Source: Mesonia sediminis
GTDB taxonomy: Bacteria; Bacteroidota; Bacteroidia; Flavobacteriales; Flavobacteriaceae
Assembly (NCBI RefSeq): GCF_042684705.1
Contig: NZ_JBHULZ010000008.1
Location: 144,105-208,104 of the forward strand
Length of the DNA stretch: 64,000 nucleotides
Direction of reading: 5' to 3'
The translations under genes and the position numbers were made by a program. Positions within the stretch are counted from its first letter, which is position 1, and each line of letters opens with the position of its first letter. The notes under the pieces were generated by a model, which made no database searches, was not told the DNA's origin, and saw nothing but the letters and a program-made list of their open reading frames with translations. Shown here one piece after another: positions 54,480 to 63,221 of this stretch.

Positions 54480-55424
54480 ATGCAAGTATGTCAGCACAAA
54501 GCTAAGCAAATGTTTTTAGTTGGCCTCAAATGGTTTCTGTTTGGGGGGCTTTGCATTTTTATTTATTATCAATTATCATCTCAATTCACAATAGATAAGA
54601 TCGTCTTTACAGAGCGAAATATTGGTTTTTGGGGTATACTTGGTTGCCTAATTTTTACCTCTATAAATTGGTGGCTAGAGATCAAAAAATGGCATATATT
54701 AACTGTAAATTTAAAGCTTAAGTCTTTCAAAAATTCTATTCAGGAATATTTGATTGCGCATGCTGTAGGTGTATTAACCCCTAACAAAATAGGTGAATTT
54801 GGCGTTAAAACTCTATTTTACCCAAAGAATCACAGAAAAAAAATTTTAAGCCGTAAAACCTGGGCAAGTTTTTCACAAATGCTAGCTACCTTGTTTTTTG
54901 GTTTTTTAGGTTTGCTCTTCTATATCCTTATACAATCTATAATTCCCGGTTTAAGTAAAGCGCAAGTTTATTTTATTTTTGGTATAACGGTTGTTTTTAT
55001 TTTTATAATCTTAGTTGAATGGCGATACCAGTTTATTAAAAAATGGATGCAAACTCGGTTAAACTTTACGGATATTATACCGCTACCAACAAAAAGAAAA
55101 ATTGTAGCTTTAAGTTTTGCAAGACATTTGGTTTTCTCGCACCAATTTGTATTGGTTCTAATGCTCTTTGAAGTACAAATTTCTTATAGCAGCGCTATTT
55201 GCGGAATTTGGTTGGTTTATTTGCTTGCCAGTATTATTCCTCAATTTTTATTTTCTGACGCGCTTACCAAAACAGGGTTTGCCGTAGTTATTTTTAGCTT
55301 ATATTCAAATCAACAAGCAACTATTGCTTTGGCGGTATTGATAATGTGGTGTTTAAATTTTGTACTTCCCACACTTCTAGGTGCTATTTTAAATTTGCTT
55401 CATCCTTACAAAACCACAGAATAA
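54480..55424 (+). CDS. Flippase-like (LPG synthase TM domain) protein
   Basis: A 314-residue polytopic membrane protein with about eight hydrophobic segments. It resembles the lysylphosphatidylglycerol synthase transmembrane (UPF0104) family, with the pattern SINWWLEIKKWHIL and LIAHAVGVLTPNKIGEFGVK. These proteins are suspected lipid flippases. The ATG at 54480 is preceded by a -7-like TTTCTTTG; a second candidate start is at 54510. The next gene, a glycosyltransferase, begins 1 base after its stop, so the pair probably acts together on a lipid-linked sugar. Confidence 0.8.
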   Translation: MQVCQHKAKQMFLVGLKWFLFGGLCIFIYYQLSSQFTIDKIVFTERNIGFWGILGCLIFTSINWWLEIKKWHILTVNLKLKSFKNSIQEYLIAHAVGVLTPNKIGEFGVKTLFYPKNHRKKILSRKTWASFSQMLATLFFGFLGLLFYILIQSIIPGLSKAQVYFIFGITVVFIFIILVEWRYQFIKKWMQTRLNFTDIIPLPTKRKIVALSFARHLVFSHQFVLVLMLFEVQISYSSAICGIWLVYLLASIIPQFLFSDALTKTGFAVVIFSLYSNQQATIALAVLIMWCLNFVLPTLLGAILNLLHPYKTTE

Positions 55425-55425
55425 T

Positions 55426-56547
55426 ATGATAGCTATTAGTTTTTTCATACTCTATGCGTTGGTTTTAATTTGGTTGAGGCACGGAGTTAATCAGGTAAAA
55501 TATAGGTCAAAAACAAGTAAAACATCCTCGATTAGATTTAGCATTTGTATTCCTATGCATAATGAAGCTAAAAATTTGCCCGGATTATTAAAATCAATCT
55601 TAGATTTAGATTATCCTCAAGAGTTATATGAAATTATTTTTATTAATGACCGCAGCACCGATGAAACTGCTTCAATAATTACAAGCTTTAAAAAAGAAAA
55701 TCCAAATCACAACATAAGGCTACTTCATCAAGAGAAGGCTCAACAAGCACCCAAAAAAGAGGCCTTGATTTTAGCCATTAATGCCAGCCAGTTTTCATAT
55801 ATCGCCACCACAGATGCCGATGTTTTATTGCCTAAAAGTTGGCTGAAAGGTTTTGCACACGAAATCTCAATGAACAAAGCAAAGCTCGTTGTAGGACCGG
55901 TTACTTATTTAGCAGGTGAAGGTTTTTTAAATCAATTTCAAGCGCATGATTATTTAAGTTTACAAGGGGTAAGCCTAGGTAGTTTTGGTGGAGGATCTAT
56001 ATTATTTTGCAGCGCGGCCAATATGGCTTATTGCAAAGATAGTTTCCTTGCTTTAGGTGGTTTTAAAAACAATTTGCATATTAGTAGCGGTGATGACACA
56101 TTTGTTCTCGAAAAGTTTAAAACTAGTGGATTACCCATTGGATATAGCTTAGTTTATGCCGAACCGGTTTTTACCTATCCTTTGAAATCGTGGCGAGATT
56201 TATTTATGCAACGTGTTCGATGGGCAGCAAAAAACACACATTTAAACTTTGGATGGAATCAATTAATAGGCGCATTGGTTTTTATTGTCAATGCTAGTTT
56301 ATTAATTTTATTGATTCTAGGCGGTCTTTTTAAAATTAGCTATATTTTTCTTTCTGGTGGACTTTGGGTTTTTAAGTTATTAGTTGATATGGCTTTTTTA
56401 AGAGCGACCGCAAAAAAAATAGGTGTTCCTTTTTGTTCTCATAAATTTATTTTTTCTGCCTTAGTTTACCCTTTTTTTGTGGTATTGATTTTTTTATTTT
56501 CTTTAAAAGGTGGCTTTAATTGGAAAGGAAAATATTACAAGCGCTAG
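55426..56547 (+). CDS. Membrane glycosyltransferase, family 2
   Basis: Inverting family GT2 enzyme, probably adding a sugar to a lipid or polymer at the inner membrane. The 373 residues contain one N-terminal membrane helix, the GT-A core with FSICIPMHNEAKNLPGLLKS, IIFINDRSTDETAS and the DxD-type TTDADVLLP, the acceptor motif QRVRWAAK and about three C-terminal helices. It forms a two-gene unit with the flippase-like protein. Donor and acceptor are unknown. Confidence 0.88.
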   Translation: MIAISFFILYALVLIWLRHGVNQVKYRSKTSKTSSIRFSICIPMHNEAKNLPGLLKSILDLDYPQELYEIIFINDRSTDETASIITSFKKENPNHNIRLLHQEKAQQAPKKEALILAINASQFSYIATTDADVLLPKSWLKGFAHEISMNKAKLVVGPVTYLAGEGFLNQFQAHDYLSLQGVSLGSFGGGSILFCSAANMAYCKDSFLALGGFKNNLHISSGDDTFVLEKFKTSGLPIGYSLVYAEPVFTYPLKSWRDLFMQRVRWAAKNTHLNFGWNQLIGALVFIVNASLLILLILGGLFKISYIFLSGGLWVFKLLVDMAFLRATAKKIGVPFCSHKFIFSALVYPFFVVLIFLFSLKGGFNWKGKYYKR

Positions 56548-56550
56548 TAA

Positions 56551-57027
56551 TTATTCACTAATGATTTGAACAGGAAGTTGGAAGGTAGTTTGTACTGGAA
56601 CGCCACGCTTTTGAGCAGGATATACTTCGGGTAAGTTTTCTATAGATTCGGTTAGCCATTGTTTTAATTCAGGTAGTTGATGGGCTAGGCCTATATTTTG
56701 CTTTAGTGAATCAACAAAAATTTCCCCTTTTCGTGTAATTTTAAAATAAACCACCAATTGTTCATGAATAGAATCGGTTACCAAAGCGTGCTGCTTACTC
56801 AACTCTTCGATCACCCACTTTGTAAGTGTTGTCTCAAAACAGCGCTGTTGTGCTTGGAGTCCGTCGCAATGGGCACAACTTTTAAATACGGGGTATTGCT
56901 CTACTTGGTGCCAGTCAATTTGTTTTAATTCTTCCTCTACCAAATCATTTGGATTCATTTTTTGTTTTTCAAAAAATGAACAGCTGCCTAGCAGTACCAA
57001 ACACAGTATAGCTACAATAACTCTCAT
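56551..57027 (-). CDS. TonB C-terminal-like lipoprotein
   Basis: A 158-residue lipoprotein (lipidated Cys16 in VLLGSCSFFEKQ). The part YPVFKSCAHCDGLQAQQRCF matches the P-x-F-x-x-C...C pattern that precedes TonB C-terminal domains in flavobacteria; the same pattern occurs in the M56 protein at 58959-60476. Residues about 85-158 then read like a TonB-C fold (VYFKITRKGEIFVDSLKQNI, NLPEVYPAQKRGVPVQTTF). As a lone lipoprotein it cannot transduce energy in the normal way. Role unknown. Confidence 0.7.
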   Translation of the reverse strand: MRVIVAILCLVLLGSCSFFEKQKMNPNDLVEEELKQIDWHQVEQYPVFKSCAHCDGLQAQQRCFETTLTKWVIEELSKQHALVTDSIHEQLVVYFKITRKGEIFVDSLKQNIGLAHQLPELKQWLTESIENLPEVYPAQKRGVPVQTTFQLPVQIISE

Positions 57028-57087
57028 AAGGTAAAAGTAACGAAACTAAATATAAAGATAATCTAAAAATAACTTTTATTATCCTGC

Positions 57088-57122
57088 AAAAAAAACCAGT
57101 AAGATATTAATCCTACTGGTTT
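57088..57122 (-). terminator. Terminator after the peroxidase gene
   Basis: Minus-strand hairpin pairing 57093-57101 with 57114-57122, followed by a U tract (A run at 57088-57095 on the plus strand). It lies between the peroxidase stop and the next gene of the same strand. Confidence 0.7.
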
Positions 57123-57148
57123 ATAGTTTACTATCAAAAAAATTCCGA

Positions 57149-57724
57149 CTAGCTCTGTTTGATCCAACTTACTACAGCCTCATCTGTAGGTAAGGTAGAT
57201 GAAGGTAGCGTTTTCACTAAATAGCCTTGTTCATCTATTAAATATTTCTGAAAATTCCATTTCACTTCGCTATCCATTACACCATTTAGTTCTTTTTGAG
57301 TTAAAAATTTATAAACTGGGTGTATATCACTTCCTTTTACAGAAATTTTACTCATCATTGGGAAGGTCACCCCATAATTGGCTTCGCAAAATTGAGCAAT
57401 TTGTTCTTCGCTACCGGGCTCCTGATTTGCAAAATTGTTAGCAGGAAAACCAATTATCACAAAATTATCATCTTTAAATCGCTCATACAAAGCCTGCAGA
57501 TCTTTATATTGGGGAGTATAACCACATTTACTGGCGGTGTTCACCAACATTACTTTCTTGCCTTTTAAATCGCTTAAATTAAAGGTTTCACCATAAATAT
57601 CATCAACACTATAACTATAAATGCTTTGCTTTTCCATGTTTTTCGAATCCTTGTATTGCTTTTTTTGTTGACCACATGCTGTTAAAGTAAATAAAGCCAA
57701 ACACGCGTAGATAAAATTCTTCAT
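57149..57724 (-). CDS. Glutathione peroxidase-family lipoprotein
   Basis: Thiol peroxidase reducing hydroperoxides, probably thioredoxin-dependent in this group. ATG at 57724 gives 191 residues with a lipoprotein signal (LALFTLTACGQQ), placing it outside the cytoplasm; a longer frame to 57766 would bury the signal. The catalytic cysteine is in VNTASKCGYTPQYKDLQALY, the Gln/Trp partners in GFPANNFANQEPGS and VKWNFQKYLID. Normal length after removal of the signal. Confidence 0.92.
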   Translation of the reverse strand: MKNFIYACLALFTLTACGQQKKQYKDSKNMEKQSIYSYSVDDIYGETFNLSDLKGKKVMLVNTASKCGYTPQYKDLQALYERFKDDNFVIIGFPANNFANQEPGSEEQIAQFCEANYGVTFPMMSKISVKGSDIHPVYKFLTQKELNGVMDSEVKWNFQKYLIDEQGYLVKTLPSSTLPTDEAVVSWIKQS

Positions 57725-57791
57725 ACTTTTTCTTTCAAAGGTACAAACAAATGCTTGGGTAAACATTCGGGTTAATTATTTTAAGATTTAT

Positions 57792-58958
57792 TTATGGCTT
57801 GTTGCCTGGAGTTTGCTTGTAATGTTTCTCTTTTTTTAAATCTGATATACGGTACTTCGCTAAATTTATCCATTTCTGTACATCGGGTTTATTTTTATAC
57901 TTTTCTATAAAAATGTTATAATATTTTATTCGTAAATCTAAATCAGCATAATAGTTGTCAGCGGCATTAGCCAGTTCAAAATCACTCCTTACCAAATCGG
58001 GGTTTTCTAAAATCGCAAGTTCAAAATACCGCATTGCCTCTTTATAATTTCGCTGTTGTTTGTAGGTAATTCCTAAGGATTGATAAAGCGAACTTAGATC
58101 GGGTTTACTCAATAAAAGTGCATAAAGCAAGTGCTTCTCGGCAAGGGTGTAGGATTCCTCTATATTGTAAAGTCGTCCCAAATATATATGAGCCGTTGCA
58201 TTTTTATCATCTAGCTCTATAAGCTTTTTAAAACAATCAATCGCTTTTTGATTTTGTTTATGCCTAATGTAACAAACCCCTAATTTTTCATAAACCTGCT
58301 CAGTTTGGTAACCTGACTCAATTAAGCTTTCAAACAAAACAATGGCTCGCTTTGTATTTTGAAGTGCATAAGCATTTAAGCCAGCCAAAAGTAGCCCTTT
58401 AGTATTTTTCGGAATTATTCTTAAGGCCTTATTTATATTAATATCAGCTTCTTTAAAATTCTTATACTTATAGTAAAATAAAGCCAACTCATAAAGACTA
58501 TTAAAATGATTAGGATTAATTTCAATGCTCTGTAAAAGCAGTTTATGGTAAGGCTTTGCTTTTGACACTTTACGGATTAAAGCTAACTCATAATAAAAGT
58601 TAGCCTGATTGGGATATTGTTTTATTAAATCCGTGAAAACGCTATCTGCTTTTTTATAATTTCGATTTACTTTAAGCAATTTCGCATAGTTGATTTTAGC
58701 TACGACCAAATCGGGATTAATCCTAATTGCTTGCTTATAGGCTTTAATCGCCGCATTTAAATTACCAAGTGCCCTATAGCTATTGGCCATTTTCTCATAT
58801 ATACCAACGCTCTTTGGTTTTTGCTTTTGATATAAATTGAGGGCTTCGTCGTATTGTCCGATAGTAAACAAACTATCTGCTAAAGCAAGGGTCGAAGTTT
58901 GTGCTTCGACCCGCTGAAAAATTCCTATTAAAATAAATAAACTCAAAATTCTTAACAT
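57792..58958 (-). CDS. Secreted TPR protein of the BlaI/M56 operon
   Basis: A 388-residue protein with signal peptide MLRILSLFILIGIFQRVEAQ and about nine TPR units (for example AYKQAIRINPDLVVAKINYA, CFKKLIELDDKNATAHIYLG, YFELAILENPDLVRSDFELA). Probably periplasmic. It follows the M56 gene with no gap (ATG directly after the stop), so it belongs to the operon. It may scaffold or sense something for the protease; this is inferred from position. Confidence 0.88.
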   Translation of the reverse strand: MLRILSLFILIGIFQRVEAQTSTLALADSLFTIGQYDEALNLYQKQKPKSVGIYEKMANSYRALGNLNAAIKAYKQAIRINPDLVVAKINYAKLLKVNRNYKKADSVFTDLIKQYPNQANFYYELALIRKVSKAKPYHKLLLQSIEINPNHFNSLYELALFYYKYKNFKEADININKALRIIPKNTKGLLLAGLNAYALQNTKRAIVLFESLIESGYQTEQVYEKLGVCYIRHKQNQKAIDCFKKLIELDDKNATAHIYLGRLYNIEESYTLAEKHLLYALLLSKPDLSSLYQSLGITYKQQRNYKEAMRYFELAILENPDLVRSDFELANAADNYYADLDLRIKYYNIFIEKYKNKPDVQKWINLAKYRISDLKKEKHYKQTPGNKP

Positions 58959-60476
58959 CTACTCAATTTTAAATATAATAGGTAAACTATATAAAACATT
59001 AACTGGTTTACCGTCTTGCATTCCAGGTTGCATTCTAGGTAGACTATTCACTACTCGTTCTGCTTCTTTTTGTAATTCTGGGTGAGAAGCACGAGAGTCA
59101 ACATCTTTAATACTACCATCCTTGGCAATAACAAATCGTACATAAACCCTATTTTTTCCAGTCAAACCAAGTCTTTTCCCTAAACCAACATCAAAATTAT
59201 TATTTACAAAATCTTTTATTTTATCACTAAAACATTGTTTTCTTATTGTATTATTAGATCCTTCATCACAACCAGGATACGTAGGTACCGTTTCTATAGC
59301 TGAAAAAGGAACACCATCAGTTTCTATATTACTATTCTTATCGAAATCATAAACTTTTTTATTTTCGCCATCTGTAATGACTAATTTATACATCACTTTA
59401 TCTTCAATTATTTTTTTTGATAATTCTCTAAATCTACGATTTTCATCATCAGTCAAATTATTAATATCTTCCACTTCGATGACTCCATAATTCTCTGTCC
59501 CATCAGTCAAAAGCCATTCTGTAGGAGGAGCTGGCGGTGGCGGTGGGGCTGGAAGATCAGATTGATTAGTTTCTACGGTTTCTATATTTTCTGAACATGA
59601 CACGTACGTGAGCATGGCTGCAATTAGCGGTAAAACAATTAAATACTTTAGCTTTGCTTGCGCAGCTGATTTTGATTTTTGTAACATAACGATTCGTTTT
59701 TTGATTAATGAATGATTAAAGAATTGATTGATGAATGATATGTGATGAGTCCCAAAAGCTACGTTAAGTAAATTTTGGTAATAGGTAATTTTTGATGAAT
59801 TCCTTACCACTTTTTCGTCGGCTATAAACTCATGAAGACTTGTAATTTCTTTTTGATAGAAATAAACCGCTGGATGAAACCAAAACAAGAGTTTTAAAAT
59901 TTCAAAAAACAATAAATCAAGACTATGATTTTGCGTTACGTGAACCCATTCGTGCTGCAAAATATGTTGCCTTTCCTTTTCATTAATTTCACTACCTATA
60001 AATATTTGATTGTAGAAGGTACAGGCAATTCTGCTGTTTTGTATTTCGCTATAAAAAATACCTTCTTGTTGTTTTTGAATTCCACTTTTCTTGAATTTTA
60101 TAAACTGATTCCATTTTTTTATCAGAAGCAAGAAAGCGACGCAAAAACCAATTCCATAAAGAATTAAAAACCCATTTTGCCATAAAAATTGACTCCAATT
60201 AAAGGCTTCCAAATTATTATTCCCGGCTTGAATTTCTTCGGCTGCGACCGCAAAATCACCTAATAAAACGGGTGGTAAATTAATAAATGTTGCCCCCGTA
60301 GAATCTTTTGGTCTTAAAAAATCTAAGATTATGAATGGTAAAAGCAGGGCCAAACGTGGAGTTATTAGTAAATAGATGCGATTGTAGTTAAAAAAAGTTT
60401 CCTTTTTGAAAAACAACAGGTAAGCCACATAAAAGACCGCTAAGAATAAACTGAATTGTACTGTATATAATTCCAT
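58959..60476 (-). CDS. M56 (BlaR1-like) membrane protease with TonB domain
   Basis: A 505-residue inner-membrane protein. Membrane segments lie at about 3-22, 35-54, 100-120 and 277-293. The M56 zinc motif HEWVH is at 175-179, with the Glu-type partner EFIADEKV near 216-223. After the last segment comes a proline-rich linker (309-318), the cysteine pattern YPGCDEGSNNTIRKQCF and a TonB C-terminal domain (about 430-505; NRVYVRFVIAKDGSIKDVDS, LPRMQPGMQDGKPVNVLYS). In BlaR1 the C-terminus is a beta-lactam sensor; here it is TonB-like. It starts 1 base after blaI. It presumably relieves BlaI repression, the signal being unknown. Confidence 0.88.
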   Translation of the reverse strand: MELYTVQFSLFLAVFYVAYLLFFKKETFFNYNRIYLLITPRLALLLPFIILDFLRPKDSTGATFINLPPVLLGDFAVAAEEIQAGNNNLEAFNWSQFLWQNGFLILYGIGFCVAFLLLIKKWNQFIKFKKSGIQKQQEGIFYSEIQNSRIACTFYNQIFIGSEINEKERQHILQHEWVHVTQNHSLDLLFFEILKLLFWFHPAVYFYQKEITSLHEFIADEKVVRNSSKITYYQNLLNVAFGTHHISFINQFFNHSLIKKRIVMLQKSKSAAQAKLKYLIVLPLIAAMLTYVSCSENIETVETNQSDLPAPPPPPAPPTEWLLTDGTENYGVIEVEDINNLTDDENRRFRELSKKIIEDKVMYKLVITDGENKKVYDFDKNSNIETDGVPFSAIETVPTYPGCDEGSNNTIRKQCFSDKIKDFVNNNFDVGLGKRLGLTGKNRVYVRFVIAKDGSIKDVDSRASHPELQKEAERVVNSLPRMQPGMQDGKPVNVLYSLPIIFKIE

Positions 60477-60477
60477 C

Positions 60478-60837
60478 TTATTGTTTTTTATTAATTTCTT
60501 TTAAAATCTCCTCCAATTCTGCGGTGCTCATATCATTTTTTTTTACAAAAAAAGAAAGCATACTCTTCATAGATCCATCAAAATAGTTGTTCATAAGCTT
60601 GGTCATAGAAAATTTGCTATAACTATCTTTTTTAACCAACGGAAAATAAATATGCCCTCTCCCAACTTTTTTATAACCCACAAAACCTTTACTTTCTAAA
60701 ATTCTTACAATCGTAGAAATTGTGTTATAAGCGGGTTTTGGTTTTGGCATCTCCTCTATAATAGATGCCACATTCGCTTCTTCTAATTTCCATAGTTGTT
60801 GCATTACCTCTTCTTCAGCCTTGGTCAATTCTTTCAT
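60478..60837 (-). CDS. BlaI/MecI-family transcriptional repressor
   Basis: A 119-residue winged-helix repressor starting MKELTKAEEEVMQQLWKLEE, with the recognition region PKPAYNTISTIVRILESKGFVGYKKVGRGHIYFPLV. In the family, dimers bind inverted repeats and are inactivated by an M56 protease. The M56 partner is directly downstream, and two matching palindromes lie 90-120 bases upstream, so autoregulation is likely. Confidence 0.92.
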   Translation of the reverse strand: MKELTKAEEEVMQQLWKLEEANVASIIEEMPKPKPAYNTISTIVRILESKGFVGYKKVGRGHIYFPLVKKDSYSKFSMTKLMNNYFDGSMKSMLSFFVKKNDMSTAELEEILKEINKKQ

Positions 60838-60918
60838 ATAGCAGTTTTTTCTTAAAAAGTTATTTTTAATTCAGTAAAAAATATACCTCTCTGGTTCATT
60901 TAAATTATAATGTCTATT

Positions 60919-60962
60919 CAAATATAACTAAATTTTTAGTTTAAACTAATTTTTTAGTTATA
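60919..60962 (-). promoter_or_regulatory. Twin BlaI-type operators over the blaI promoter
   Basis: Two 14-base palindromes, ACTAAATTTTTAGT (60927-60940) and ACTAATTTTTTAGT (60945-60958), separated by TTAA, sit inside a 40-base near-palindrome (60923-60962). On the minus strand TATATTTG (60926-60919), a full -7 match, adjoins the first palindrome; 19 bases upstream is TTAG, a 3-of-4 match to -33. The operators therefore cover the blaI promoter. They also lie upstream of the divergent DUF456 gene. Confidence 0.75.
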
Positions 60963-61024
60963 AAATTAAATGCATGAGAATTAAATAAAAAAAGTACTTT
61001 TATCTCGAAATCAATTTCAAAAAG

Positions 61025-61528
61025 ATGGATGTATTTTTACTTATTTGTGGATTTTTGCTTTGTTGTACTGGAATTGCAGGTAGTTTTTTACCCGTTTTAC
61101 CAGGTATTAGTCTAAGTTGGTTAGGTTTAGTGCTGCTGGCTTTTACAAAGGCCGTGCCCGCAAATTATTGGCTTCTAGGTATCACCCTATTCATTTGTAT
61201 TGTCATTTTAATTCTAGACTACATCATTCCTGCCCAAGGAACAAAAAAGTTTGGAGGAGGAAAGGCCGCTGCTTACGGCACCAGTATTGGCTTAATAATT
61301 GGGCTTTTTGTACCCATACCATTTGGTTTTTTAATAGGTGCTTTTCTAGGTGCATTTTTGGGAGAATTATTATTTGTTAAAGCAAGCACATTTAAGAAAT
61401 CATTGAAGGCTGCAGTAGGTTCTTTTCTAGGGTTTTTAGCCTCTACCTTTATGGCTTTTTTTACTGCCTGTATTTATTTAGGAATATTTATTTACCAAGT
61501 GGTAATACACTGGAATAACTTTTTCTAA
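61025..61528 (+). CDS. DUF456 membrane protein
   Basis: A 167-residue hydrophobic protein with about five membrane segments and glycine-rich helices (GIAGSFLPVLPGISLSWLGL, GTSIGLIIGLFVPIPFGFLI), fitting DUF456. Function unknown. It is divergent from blaI, with the operator region between; a TACTTTTA element at 60995-61002 may be its -7. Its end overlaps the convergent nitroreductase by 4 bases. Confidence 0.88.
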   Translation: MDVFLLICGFLLCCTGIAGSFLPVLPGISLSWLGLVLLAFTKAVPANYWLLGITLFICIVILILDYIIPAQGTKKFGGGKAAAYGTSIGLIIGLFVPIPFGFLIGAFLGAFLGELLFVKASTFKKSLKAAVGSFLGFLASTFMAFFTACIYLGIFIYQVVIHWNNFF

Positions 61529-62076
61529 ACCCATTTAACATAATTTATAAGTTCTGGGCGTTCGCGCTTTACTAATTCAGCTTCACCGGGCACACCTAAA
61601 TAAAACAAACCCAAACAACGCTCGTTATCAGCAGTTTTCAAGTAGCTAGGAATTTTATCTATTAAACTGGGAGAACTCCAATAACCTCCTAAGCCTTTTG
61701 CTGTTGCTCCCAACCATAAATTTTGAACCGCCATCGCCGTAGCCGCTAGCTCCTCCCATTCAGGTACACGCTTTTCTGGGTCTGGCTGCATATTGATAAC
61801 CACTATATGACTGCTATTTAAAACCTTTTGTTTTAATTTATTATACTTAAAGTCAGAGAATTTAGCAGCAGTATTTTTATATGTATTCGCCAAAAATTCC
61901 GCAAAAGCAATTTTAGCTTCACCGCCTATGACATGGAAGCGCCAAGGAAAAGTCTTACGATGGCTAGGCGCCCAATGAGCCAATTCTAATAATTCTGTAA
62001 TCTTTGCGTCAGGAATAACCTCTCCCGTAAATTGATTAGGAAAAATACTTCTTCTTTCTTTAATCGTGCTTTCCAT
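61525..62076 (-). CDS. Nitroreductase-family oxidoreductase
   Basis: FMN-dependent NAD(P)H oxidoreductase. The 183 residues have the FMN phosphate site ERRSIFPNQFTGEVI, HWAPSHRKTFPWRFHVI and AMAVQNLWLGATAKGLGGYW, as in YdjA-like small nitroreductases. No membrane segments. Substrate unknown. It is 8 bases downstream of the aminotransferase on the same strand. Confidence 0.92.
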   Translation of the reverse strand: MESTIKERRSIFPNQFTGEVIPDAKITELLELAHWAPSHRKTFPWRFHVIGGEAKIAFAEFLANTYKNTAAKFSDFKYNKLKQKVLNSSHIVVINMQPDPEKRVPEWEELAATAMAVQNLWLGATAKGLGGYWSSPSLIDKIPSYLKTADNERCLGLFYLGVPGEAELVKRERPELINYVKWV

Positions 62077-62084
62077 ACTACTAT

Positions 62085-63221
62085 TTATAAAAATTTTTTA
62101 ATGACAGCTGCGATCCTTAGCTTGTCAGCATCGGTTAAATTTGATCCAGAAGGTAAACATAGGCCATTTGCAAACAAATCTGATGCCACTGTTTTGCCAA
62201 CAAAAGGCGCATCTTTAAAAACCGGCTGCAAATGCATAGGTTTCCATAACGGACGAGATTCTATATTTTCCTTTTCTAATGCTAATCGTAATTCTTCTTT
62301 ATCCCAATTCCTTTTTGTTTTTGTTGGATCAATTAAAATAGCACTCAACCAATGGTTAGAATAATATTCTTCAGTTGGTTCCTTAAAAACTTCTACGCCA
62401 CCGGCATCTTTAAAAAGTTCTCTGTAAAATTCATTCATTTTACGCCGAGCAGCAATATGCTCATCCAAAACCAACATCTGTCCCCTACCAATACCTGCGG
62501 CGATATTGCTCAACCGATAATTATAACCTATTTCGGAGTGTTGATAATGGGGCGCGGCATCTCTTGCTTGAGTAGCTAAAAAAATAGAACGCTCTTTGGT
62601 GGCCTTATCCTTACAAACTAAGGCACCCCCACCACTAGTTGTAATAATTTTATTTCCATTAAAAGATAGAATTCCAAAATCACCAAAAGTTCCACAGGCC
62701 TGCTTAGCATAGCTGCTACCCAAAGCTTCTGCCGCATCTTCAATAAGCGTTATATTATAAGAATCACAAAGGGTTTTAATCTCTTGTATTTTAGCGGGCA
62801 TTCCATATAAATGAACAACAATCACCGCTTTGGGCTTTTTATGATTAGCAATAGCAAAATCAATGGCCTGTTTTAAAGCCAGTGGGCAGATATTCCAAGT
62901 TTCGGGTTCAGAGTCAACAAAAATCGGTTTAGCCCCAAGATAGGTAATCGGGTTGGCTGAAGCCGAAAAGGTCATACTTTGGCAGAGTACAAAATCATCA
63001 CGTTCTACCCCAGCTAAAACCAAACTTAAATGTAAAGCTGCCGTACCACTAGATAAAGCCGCTACGTGTCTATCCCCTAAATATTTCTCAAGATCTTTCT
63101 CAAACCCAATAACGTTAGGACCCAAAGGGGCAATCCAATTTTCATCGAAAGCAGAATGAATGAAATCTAATTCTTTGCCACCCATATGCGGTGAAGACAG
63201 CCAAATTTTTTCTAAACTCAT
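62085..63221 (-). CDS. DegT/DnrJ/EryC1-family PLP aminotransferase
   Basis: PLP enzyme that aminates a nucleotide-linked keto sugar, for glycan or glycoprotein sugars. The 378 residues show the N-terminal IWLSSPHMGGKELDFIHSAF, SSGTAALHLSLVLAGV, the PLP aspartate in IEDAAEALGSSY, and the Schiff-base lysine in ILSFNGNKIITTSGGGALV. It resembles PglE/PseC-like enzymes but the sugar cannot be told. It lies at the edge of a possible surface-polysaccharide region, although the only neighbours seen are the nitroreductase and rRNA. Confidence 0.92.
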   Translation of the reverse strand: MSLEKIWLSSPHMGGKELDFIHSAFDENWIAPLGPNVIGFEKDLEKYLGDRHVAALSSGTAALHLSLVLAGVERDDFVLCQSMTFSASANPITYLGAKPIFVDSEPETWNICPLALKQAIDFAIANHKKPKAVIVVHLYGMPAKIQEIKTLCDSYNITLIEDAAEALGSSYAKQACGTFGDFGILSFNGNKIITTSGGGALVCKDKATKERSIFLATQARDAAPHYQHSEIGYNYRLSNIAAGIGRGQMLVLDEHIAARRKMNEFYRELFKDAGGVEVFKEPTEEYYSNHWLSAILIDPTKTKRNWDKEELRLALEKENIESRPLWKPMHLQPVFKDAPFVGKTVASDLFANGLCLPSGSNLTDADKLRIAAVIKKFL

